Source of the DNA: Myxococcaceae bacterium
GTDB lineage: Bacteria; Myxococcota; Myxococcia; Myxococcales; Myxococcaceae
Assembly: GCA_016926755.1 (NCBI GenBank)
Contig: JAFGNZ010000005.1
Location: forward strand, 1 to 38,103
Reading direction: 5' to 3'
DNA: 38,103 nucleotides
Shown: piece after piece, positions 27,922-34,444 of the stretch
Numbering within the stretch: the first letter of the stretch is position 1
How the letters are laid out: every line of letters starts with the position of its first letter
The notes under the pieces: generated by a model
Seen by the model: the letters and a program-made list of their open reading frames with translations, nothing else
Told to the model about the DNA's origin: nothing
The model's database searches: none
Program-made: the position numbers and the translations under genes

Positions 27922-28848
27922 ATGCCGTCGCCCAACGCCCCCCACCGTCCCCCCACGGCCCGCGAGTCCGAGCTGGCGCGTGAAGAGTCCGAGCTGACCG
28001 CCGTGGAGTCCCGCCTGGCGGATCAGGTGGTCCGCGCCACCCAGGAGGCGAGCACGCTGGCCTCGCGGCTGACGCAGGTGCGCGCCGAGCTGGGCCGGAC
28101 CCAGTCCGAGCACACCGAGGACGTCACCCTCCCGGAGATTGGCGCCCGGCTGCAGGCCGCCGCCATCCCCGAGCTGGCCGTGGAGGCCGCGAGAGAGAAG
28201 GCCCTGGCCGCGCGGCAGAAAGCGCTGGAGGCGCGCCGCCAGGCCTCGCAGGAGATGCAGATCGCGCTGCATGCCTTCCAGCAGCAGACCCACGCGCTGA
28301 CGAAGGAGCTGGCCGAGGCGGAGTCACACCTCAAGGGAGTCGTCGAGTCCGCCGCCCGCGCCCGTCGTGAGCAGGAGGCCGCTCGCGCCCGGGAGGCCCA
28401 GCGGGCCCGCGCCGAGGCCGCTCGCGCCCGGGAGCCTGCCCCCAAGACGCTCGTCGATACTGCCCCCATGCCCGCCGCCCGCTCCGGATCTGGCGCCGCG
28501 GCTGGGCAGGGCCGCCATTACTCCCGCGTGCGGCTGCAGACGAACATCCACCTGGGCAGCGACTCGAACTTCTTCACCGGCTTCTCCACGGACATCAGCG
28601 AGGGCGGCCTCTTCGTCGCCACGGTGGAGACGGTGCCCCGCGGCACGAAGGTGGACCTGGACTTCACGCTGCCCGGCGGCCGGCCATTGAAGGCCAGCGG
28701 CGTGGTGCGCTGGCTGCGCGAGCCGAACGACCACACGCCGGACCTGATGCCGGGCGTGGGGGTGCAGTTCCAGGAGCTGCCGGATGAGGTGGCCTCGCTC
28801 ATCTCGGACTTCGTGCGCAAGCGCGAGCCGCTCTTCTTCCCGGACTGA
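27922..28848 (+). CDS. coiled-coil PilZ (TIGR02266-like) c-di-GMP receptor
   Basis: A 308-residue protein. Residues about 14-170 are a long charged coiled coil rich in Ala, Arg, Glu and Gln. A short Ala/Pro/Ser linker leads to a C-terminal PilZ domain (about 197-300). The c-di-GMP motifs are both present: R198-x3-R202 (RHYSR) and D224-x-S226-x2-G229 (DISEGG). The domain continues with 'GTKVDLDFTLPGG' and 'GVVRWLREPND', as in the paralogous TIGR02266 group abundant in Myxococcus. It probably senses c-di-GMP and signals through dimerised helices, for example to motility or development. ATG 27922 starts the protein; the frame is open far upstream because it is antisense/alternate to rtcB. It is convergent with the M50 protease gene. 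Confidence 0.85.
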   Translation: MPSPNAPHRPPTARESELAREESELTAVESRLADQVVRATQEASTLASRLTQVRAELGRTQSEHTEDVTLPEIGARLQAAAIPELAVEAAREKALAARQKALEARRQASQEMQIALHAFQQQTHALTKELAEAESHLKGVVESAARARREQEAARAREAQRARAEAARAREPAPKTLVDTAPMPAARSGSGAAAGQGRHYSRVRLQTNIHLGSDSNFFTGFSTDISEGGLFVATVETVPRGTKVDLDFTLPGGRPLKASGVVRWLREPNDHTPDLMPGVGVQFQELPDEVASLISDFVRKREPLFFPD

Positions 28849-28870
28849 GCGCCTCCCCTCTCGCGAGCGG

Positions 28871-29527
28871 TCAGCTCACCCCGAGCGTGTACATGAGCTC
28901 TCGGAGCCAGCCCATCATGTAGCGGGCGGGCCCGGAGATGAGCCCCCGTCCGAAGAAGATGACGGCGAGCAGCAGCAGCGGGCTGAGCTGCACCACCCGC
29001 TCCCACGCCCCCCTCATCCGGTAGGGCAGCAGGCCCTCCACCACGCGGCTGCCATCCAGCGGCGGCACGGGCAGCATGTTGAAGATGGCCAGGCCCACGT
29101 TCATCACCATCGCCGTGAAGAGGAACTGCTGCAGGCCCGGGTTGGCCGCGAGCGCGTGGGGCGCCCAGCGCAAGGTGAGCCCGTAGGACACCGCGCTCGC
29201 GATGGCCAGCAGCAGGTTGGACGCCGGGCCGGCCACGGCGGTGAGCATCATCCCCGTGGTCATGTTCACTTCACGGCGGAAGCGCGCCGGGTTGATGGGC
29301 ACGGGCTTCGCCCAGCCGAACGGGATCCCCAGCAGCGGCAGCAGCAGCGTGCCGATCGGGTCGATGTGCGGCACCGGGTTGAGCGTCAGCCGCCCCTGCA
29401 TCGCCGCCGTGTCGTCGCCCAGCTTCCAGGCACTCCACGCGTGGGCGAACTCGTGCACCGTCAGCGACAGCACGAGCGGGATGAGCAGCATCACCCGCTC
29501 CAGGATCATCTGGGGGTCCATGTCCAT
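28871..29527 (-). CDS. M50-type site-2 protease family membrane protein
   Basis: A 218-residue polytopic membrane protein. The zinc motif H25-E26-F-A-H29 lies in the first helix. The second signature, N150-MLPVPPLD158-G (NxxPxxxLDG), supplies the Asp ligand. Four to five hydrophobic segments fit the minimal rhomboid-sized site-2 protease group (SpoIVFB/YwhC-like). There is no PDZ or CBS domain. Such enzymes cut transmembrane helices of regulators, but the substrate is not predictable. 'GWAKPVPINP' between helices is typical of the short YwhC-like branch. The start at 29527 gives MDMDPQMILERV; ATG 29521 is an in-frame alternative. Convergent with the PilZ gene, divergent from the MBL-fold gene. 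Confidence 0.87.
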   Translation of the reverse strand: MDMDPQMILERVMLLIPLVLSLTVHEFAHAWSAWKLGDDTAAMQGRLTLNPVPHIDPIGTLLLPLLGIPFGWAKPVPINPARFRREVNMTTGMMLTAVAGPASNLLLAIASAVSYGLTLRWAPHALAANPGLQQFLFTAMVMNVGLAIFNMLPVPPLDGSRVVEGLLPYRMRGAWERVVQLSPLLLLAVIFFGRGLISGPARYMMGWLRELMYTLGVS

Positions 29528-29607
29528 GGGAGCGCTTCCTTAAGGCAGCACCCGGGGGGCGCGCCAGTCATCCGTGACTTTCCCGCGAGGGCTGCTCCCC
29601 CAGCACC

Positions 29608-29624
29608 GCTGCCGCACGGGCAGC
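29608..29624. promoter_or_regulatory. inverted repeat between M50 and MBL-fold genes
   Basis: GCTGCC (29608-29613) and GGCAGC (29619-29624) are 6-bp perfect arms around 5 nt, in the divergent region between the protease and hydrolase genes. Possibly an operator; chance cannot be excluded. Confidence 0.2.
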
Positions 29625-29730
29625 CAGGCGCTACCGCGCCGGCCCCTTCACGGATTCCTCCCGCGCACATCACGGCACACCTTTGCTCTGGACCCGGGCC
29701 GCACCGGCCCCGAGCCCCTGGAGCCACGCC

Positions 29731-30639
29731 ATGCCGCTGCGGATTCACCACCTCAACTGCACGACGATGTGCCCGCCCGGCGGGCGGCTGACGGATGGAC
29801 GCAAGGGGGCGTCCGGACCGGCGGCGCTGGTGTGCCACTGCCTGCTGGTGGAGACGGATCAGCGCCTGGTGCTGGTGGACACGGGCTTCGGGCTGAACGA
29901 CGTGCGCGAGCCCCGGCCGCGGCTGAGCCGGCTGTTCCTGAACGTGCTGTCCCGGCCCCAGCTCCATGAGGAGATGACGGCCATCCGGCAGCTCGAGCGG
30001 CTGGGCTTCAAGGCCTCGGACGTGAGCGACATCCTCCTGACGCACCTGGACTTCGACCATGCGGGCGGGCTGGACGACTTCCCCGGGGCGCGGGTGCACC
30101 TGCTGGACGCGGAGTACCAGGGGGCGGTGGCGCAGCAGACGCCGCTGGACCGCAGGCGCTTCCGGCCACGCCAGTGGATGCACCAGACGAACTGGGTGAC
30201 GTACCCCACGCCCCAGGGCGGCGAGCGCTGGTACGGCTTCGAGTGCGTGCGCGAGCTCTCGGGGCTGCCGTCGGAGCTGCTGCTGGTGCCGCTGCCAGGC
30301 CACACGCTGGGGCACGCGGGCATCGCGCTCCACGTGGGCGCGCGCTGGATGCTGCATGCGGGGGACGCGTACTTCTACCACGGCGAGATGGATCCGCTGC
30401 GGCGGCGCTGCACGCCGGGCCTGCGCTTCTACCAGACGCTGATGCAGAAGAACGCGCGCCTGCGGCACTACAACCAGCGGCGGCTGCGCGAGCTGGTCCT
30501 TCGCCATGGCTCCGAGGTGACCGTCTTCTGCGCCCACGACGCCGTGGAGTTCGAGCGGCTGGAGGAGGCGGAGAAGGTGCCCAGCGACTCGCCCCTGCGC
30601 ACGCTGCCCCTGGAGCCCGGCCCCACGCTGCACGCCTGA
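29731..30639 (+). CDS. metallo-beta-lactamase-fold hydrolase
   Basis: A 302-residue MBL-fold enzyme. The metal motif is T-H105-L-D107-F-D109-H110-A-G-G, with further ligands H191 (PGHTLGH), D212 (LHAGDAYF) and H269 (FCAHDAVEF). This set of two-zinc ligands, with HxDxDH and not HxHxDH, is the pattern of the AHL-lactonase-like and related subgroups, in which Asp replaces the second His. A lactonase acting on acyl-homoserine lactones is possible, but sequence alone does not fix substrate. The insert with 'RRRFRPRQWMHQTNW' may shape the pocket. The ATG at 29731 has CTGGAG about 6 nt upstream. Single gene, convergent with the CHASE3 kinase. Confidence 0.85.
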   Translation: MPLRIHHLNCTTMCPPGGRLTDGRKGASGPAALVCHCLLVETDQRLVLVDTGFGLNDVREPRPRLSRLFLNVLSRPQLHEEMTAIRQLERLGFKASDVSDILLTHLDFDHAGGLDDFPGARVHLLDAEYQGAVAQQTPLDRRRFRPRQWMHQTNWVTYPTPQGGERWYGFECVRELSGLPSELLLVPLPGHTLGHAGIALHVGARWMLHAGDAYFYHGEMDPLRRRCTPGLRFYQTLMQKNARLRHYNQRRLRELVLRHGSEVTVFCAHDAVEFERLEEAEKVPSDSPLRTLPLEPGPTLHA

Positions 30640-30666
30640 TCTGCGCTACGGGCCGCGTGTCCTCAC

Positions 30667-30681
30667 GCGCCCGGCGGGCGC
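30667..30681. terminator. bidirectional hairpin between convergent genes
   Basis: GCGCCC (30667-30672), GGC, GGGCGC (30676-30681) form a perfect 6-bp stem in the 43-nt gap between the MBL-fold gene (stop 30639) and the convergent kinase (stop 30683). It is well placed to end both transcripts; there is no U-run. Confidence 0.4.
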
Positions 30682-30682
30682 C

Positions 30683-32956
30683 TCAGTGCGGCCCCAGCCT
30701 GAACCCCGGCTCCTGCTCCACCCCCGCGGGCGGGGTGCGCGGCAGCTCCACCGTGAAGAGCGCCCCCTCCCCCGGCTGGCTCTCCACCCGGATGAAACCT
30801 CCGTGCGCCTCCACCAGCTGGCGGACGATGTAGAGGCCCAGCCCGAAGCCCGCATGCCGCCCCCCGGACTTCTCCCGCTCGAAGCGCTCGAAGATGCGCC
30901 GCTGCGCCTCCGGCGGAATGCCCGCCCCGTGGTCCCTCACCTTCAGCCGGACCCACTCGCCGGACTGCGCCAGGCGGACCTCCACGGGCTTGCCCCGCCC
31001 GAACTTCAGCGCGTTGGACAGCAGGTTCGTCACCACGCGCTCCAGCCGCAGGCGATCCCACCACCCCTCGAGCTCTCCCTCCGCCTCGAAGGAGATCAGG
31101 CAGCCCGCCTCGGTGGCCTGCTCGGCGTGGCGCTCCACCACCTCGCGCACCAGCTCCGTGAGCTCCACCCGCGACACGTCCAGCACCAGCTTCCCCGAGG
31201 ACAGCCGTGACAGATCCAACAGGTTGTGCAGCAGCTGCCCCAGCCGCTGCGCGTTGCGCAGCGCCGCCCCCAGCCCCTCGCGGACCCGCTCGGGCTCGGC
31301 CGCCGGGTCCACCCGCTTCAGCCGCGCCAGCTGCAGCTGCAGCGCGTTGAGCGGGTTGCTCAAGTCGTGCGAGGTGACACCGATCAGCTCCAGCGCCCGC
31401 TGGGCCTCCTGGAAGAGCCGCGCGTTGTCCAGCGCCAGCGCCGCCCGGCCCGCCAGCTCCTCCACGAAGACCTGCTCCGTCACCGTGAAGCGGCGCTCCG
31501 GCTGGGAGGACATCAGCACCAGCGCGCCGGAGGTCTGCTCGCCCACCGTCAGCGGCACCATGAGCACCGAGGCCAGCTCCAGCCGCCGCAGCAGGCGCAG
31601 GTGCTCCTCGTCCAGGGCCACCTGCCGCAGCCGCTCGTCCGTCACCACCTCGGCCCGCTCCGAGCGGCCCGTGTGCACCACCCGCGAGATGCCAAAGGAG
31701 TCCGGCTCCTCCGGGTGGCAGCGGAGCACCTCCCACAGCAGCCGCTCCTTCTCCGCCGAGGCGTGCGTCACCGCCTTCGGCAGCAGCCGGCCGCCCTCCG
31801 TGAGCATGAAGAGGATGCACCCATCCGCCACCTCCGGCACCATCAGCCGCGCCAGCTCCGCCACCGTCAGCTCCGGCTCCTGCAGCTGGTTGAAGATGCG
31901 CCCGGCCTCCGCGAAGAGGCGCTGGGTGCGCTCGGTGCGCCGGCGCTCCGTCACGTCGCGCGTCACCTTGGCGAAGCCCTTCAGCTCCCCATTCTCGCTG
32001 CGCAGCGCGGTGTAGATGACCTCCGCCCAGAAGCGCGTGCCGTCCTTGCGCACCCCCCAGCCCTCGGTGCGCAGCCGCCCGTCCCGCTCGGCGCGCGCCA
32101 GGTCCCGCTCCGGCTCCCCCGCCGCCACCGACTCCGGCGTATAGAAGAGGGCGTTGGGGCGCCCCAGCACCTCCTCCGCCCTCCAGCCCTTGATGCGCTC
32201 GGCGCCCGGGTTCCAGCTCGCCACGCGCCCCCGCGCATCCAGCAGGTAGAGCGCGTAGTCCTGCACGCCCTCCACCAGCAGCCGGAAGCGCTGCTCGACG
32301 TCCTCCACCTCGCGGTGCAGCGGGTGCAGCTTGCGGATGAGCACCCACGCCAGGCTCGCCATGCCGAGCAGGCCCAGCACGGAGCCGGTGATGATGAGGG
32401 CCAGCGCGCGATGATCCTCGACGATCTCGTGCCGGAAGCTGCGCTCCAGCCGCTCATGGCTGTGCTTCGCCAGCTGCCCGAGCGCCACCTCCACCTGCGC
32501 GCGGGCGCGCCCCACCTGCTTGCGCAGCAGCGCGTCCACCTCCTGTTGGCTGTGGGCGTCCTGCTGCGACCACAGGAGCCGCCGCATCACCTCCTCGTGC
32601 TCACGCTCGGCACGGAGGAGCTCGTCCAGCAGCGCCGGGCCCGGCGCCTCCCTCAAGCGAAGACGGAGCCGCTCGGCCGCCAGCAGGAAGCGCTCGCGAT
32701 CGGCCCCCATCTGCTCCTCGAACAGGGCGTCCCGGGTGATGATGAAGCCTCGCTCGCTGCCCACCTTGTCGTAGAAGGCCTTTCGCAGCCGGTCGACCTC
32801 GAGCAGCTCCGAGACCAGCTCCCGGCTGACGAGCTCGCTGCCCACGTTGACGCTCCGCACCGCGAGCACGGCAGTCACGAGGATGACGAACGCCACCCCC
32901 CCGACGACCACCAGCCCTGCACCGATGCGGCGTGCGAACGTCCACGAGCGCCTCAT
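30683..32956 (-). CDS. CHASE3-PAS-GAF hybrid-sensor histidine kinase, orphan
   Basis: A 757-residue membrane kinase. Domains in order: TM helix about 11-33; a periplasmic CHASE3-like helical domain about 35-180 ('FYDKVGSERGFIITRD' is the typical core); TM about 185-206; PAS about 220-340 ('LLVEGVQDYALYLLDARGRVASWNPGAERIKGW'); GAF about 345-515; HisKA with H530 in 'VTSHDLSNPLN'; HATPase with N box 'NLLSNALKFG', G1 'DHGAGIPPE' and G2 'GFGLGLYIVRQL'. No receiver domain or regulator is adjacent. The ATG at 32956 starts just before the first helix after a purine-rich run; upstream codons in the same frame (to 33439) belong to the pseudogene. CHASE3 ligands are unknown. Confidence 0.9.
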   Translation of the reverse strand: MRRSWTFARRIGAGLVVVGGVAFVILVTAVLAVRSVNVGSELVSRELVSELLEVDRLRKAFYDKVGSERGFIITRDALFEEQMGADRERFLLAAERLRLRLREAPGPALLDELLRAEREHEEVMRRLLWSQQDAHSQQEVDALLRKQVGRARAQVEVALGQLAKHSHERLERSFRHEIVEDHRALALIITGSVLGLLGMASLAWVLIRKLHPLHREVEDVEQRFRLLVEGVQDYALYLLDARGRVASWNPGAERIKGWRAEEVLGRPNALFYTPESVAAGEPERDLARAERDGRLRTEGWGVRKDGTRFWAEVIYTALRSENGELKGFAKVTRDVTERRRTERTQRLFAEAGRIFNQLQEPELTVAELARLMVPEVADGCILFMLTEGGRLLPKAVTHASAEKERLLWEVLRCHPEEPDSFGISRVVHTGRSERAEVVTDERLRQVALDEEHLRLLRRLELASVLMVPLTVGEQTSGALVLMSSQPERRFTVTEQVFVEELAGRAALALDNARLFQEAQRALELIGVTSHDLSNPLNALQLQLARLKRVDPAAEPERVREGLGAALRNAQRLGQLLHNLLDLSRLSSGKLVLDVSRVELTELVREVVERHAEQATEAGCLISFEAEGELEGWWDRLRLERVVTNLLSNALKFGRGKPVEVRLAQSGEWVRLKVRDHGAGIPPEAQRRIFERFEREKSGGRHAGFGLGLYIVRQLVEAHGGFIRVESQPGEGALFTVELPRTPPAGVEQEPGFRLGPH

Positions 32957-32970
32957 CCCTCCCCCCCCTC

Positions 32971-33015
32971 GCCCCCCCGAGGAGGGCTTGGGGGGCCTGG
33001 CACAAGGTGTGCCAG
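32971..33015. terminator. two tandem hairpins upstream of the CHASE3 kinase
   Basis: GCCCCCC (32971-32977) pairs with GGGGGGC (32990-32996). Directly next to it, CTGGCACA (32997-33004) pairs perfectly with TGTGCCAG (33008-33015) around AGG. Both lie 15-60 nt before the kinase start on its strand, at the decayed end of the pseudogene. They may terminate upstream transcription or regulate the kinase. Confidence 0.45.
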
Positions 33016-33421
33016 TGTGGCGGCGGGAAGAAGCCGCCCCGCCGGACGTGCGCGTTGTTGGAAACCAGTCCGAGCGAGCGCTCCCAGTGCTCGTGGAAGC
33101 ACTCGGGGCCGAGGTGCTCGATGAGCTGGCGCTCGCGGGAGCTGGCCTCGGGGGTGCCAACCTGGGTGGGCAGCGCGTAGCGCTGGACCAGGACGATGCC
33201 GCCGCCGAGGCCCGTGAAGGCAGAGCCGCTCTCCGAACATGTGAACGAAGGGCGGGCCGAAGAAGGTGCGCCAGAAGAGCCCTGCCAGGCCCTGGCCGTA
33301 CCTCATCGGGCGAAACCACCGCTACTCTTCGAAGACGCGCCGGTAGAACTCTCGGATGACGGAGCTTGTCGGGACGCCTGGTGGTCGCCAGATCCCCGTT
33401 GTCGGGGCTCAGGTAGCTCAT
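33001..33421 (-). pseudogene. decayed gene with two frameshifts and a stop, unrecognised family
   Basis: Three minus-strand frames give consecutive natural-looking peptide: MSYLSPDNGDLATTRRPDKL (33421-33362), then after a shift near 33360 'VIREFYRRVFEE', TAG at 33322-33324, 'RWFRPMRYGQGLAGLFWRTF' up to 'FVHMFGE', then after another shift near 33229-33235 'GSAFTGLGGGIVLVQRYALP' through 'ECFHEHWERSLGL'. All have G/C third positions. The TAG is one base from TAC. The original protein was at least 140 residues; I do not recognise it. The 3' end is lost in the GC hairpins before the kinase. A sequencing error could mimic one shift but hardly all three lesions. Confidence 0.65.
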
Positions 33422-33559
33422 CGGATCACCGCGGGCCACGGTAACCCAGGGCCTTGGGATTCAGCGAGTACGCCCCACCGAGCCCTATTCACCAGCAAGC
33501 GCTTGGGTAGAATGAGCGGAGACCCCGCGCAAGGCGGACTGACAGATATTCGAGGGGGC

Positions 33560-34444
33560 ATGCCAGTCGAATCTGCGGATGGTGGAGGGCGCTCGTGGCT
33601 CGCCGAGTCCGTGCGTGAGAAAAGGCGTCTGATCTGGACAGGGCACGGTGCGTCATTTGCTCTCGCCCAGGTATTCGCGGCGGTGTTGGAGGAGCAAGGC
33701 TGTCCCACCCTCTCGCTCCCGCTCTCCCAGTGTGGCGGCGCAGAGGTCTGTCTGGTGTCCCAGTCCGCGCGCGATCCAGGAATCCCTGTTGCGCTCCTGA
33801 TCACCGAGGCGGGGCGAAAACCGGATTGGACTTCCGTACCGCGACTCGAAGTCCCTCATCTAGGGCAGCTTGAGTGGCTGCCACTGTCATTCATGAGGGA
33901 GGCGCTGAGAGTGTTTGGCCTCGCGCTGGGAGTGCCGGCAAGGCCTGTCTCGTGGGTGCCCCAGCGCGAGCCGCGGAGCGAGATCCTGGTCGTGGAGCAG
34001 TATGTGGAGCCCCTGCGGGCGCTCGTGGGCGCCGCGAGGCACAAGCTGGAAGGCTTCCCGCTGGAGGTCGCCTCGTGTGATGAGCTGGGTCACGGCCTGC
34101 ATGCGCGGCTCTGGCGGCGGCCTGGGGCATATCGGGTGAGGTTGCTGTGCCTGCCCGGGGCAGAGCAGGGGCGGATGGATGCCGTGCGCAAGTGGTGCGA
34201 GCAGGCAGGGACTTCCCTCGTGGAGATGAGGCTGGCCACTTCCACTGAGGAGGAGGCAGGAACACGACCCTTGGAAGTCTTCGAGCAGAGCCTTGCCCTC
34301 ATTGCCGAGCTGTGCGTGGCACATGGGATCGACTGGCGAGAGCGCCAGGTTCCGGCGGAAGCGGACTGGTTGAGAGATGTACGGCCCGGCGAGGAGGAGC
34401 GTGTGCCGGCTCCTGGAGGCAAGTCATGCGCTGGGCGCTCGTAA
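33560..34444 (+). CDS. SIS-domain protein, GlmS-isomerase-like, no glutaminase
   Basis: A protein of about 294 residues that looks like a double SIS (sugar isomerase) fold. First half: 'LIWTGHGASFALAQVFAAVLEEQG' (usual GxGxSxxxA phosphosugar loop), 'LVSQSARDPG' (SQSGxS-like). Second half: 'DELGHGLHARL', at the place of the GlmS 'ExxHG' segment, and a C-terminal 'LIAELCVAHGIDWRERQVP' like the end of GlmS isomerase domains. It lacks the N-terminal glutaminase of GlmS. It may isomerise or deaminate an amino-sugar phosphate, but some SIS residues are replaced. It overlaps the next gene by 19 nt, so the two are translationally coupled. GAGG lies 4 nt before ATG 33560; ATG 33512 is an alternative with no ribosome site. 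Confidence 0.65.
   Translation: MPVESADGGGRSWLAESVREKRRLIWTGHGASFALAQVFAAVLEEQGCPTLSLPLSQCGGAEVCLVSQSARDPGIPVALLITEAGRKPDWTSVPRLEVPHLGQLEWLPLSFMREALRVFGLALGVPARPVSWVPQREPRSEILVVEQYVEPLRALVGAARHKLEGFPLEVASCDELGHGLHARLWRRPGAYRVRLLCLPGAEQGRMDAVRKWCEQAGTSLVEMRLATSTEEEAGTRPLEVFEQSLALIAELCVAHGIDWRERQVPAEADWLRDVRPGEEERVPAPGGKSCAGRS

Noticed and set aside
29731-30639. Naming the MBL-fold gene as an AHL lactonase
   Set aside because: Metal ligands fit, but substrate residues cannot be judged by eye and no quorum-sensing gene is nearby.
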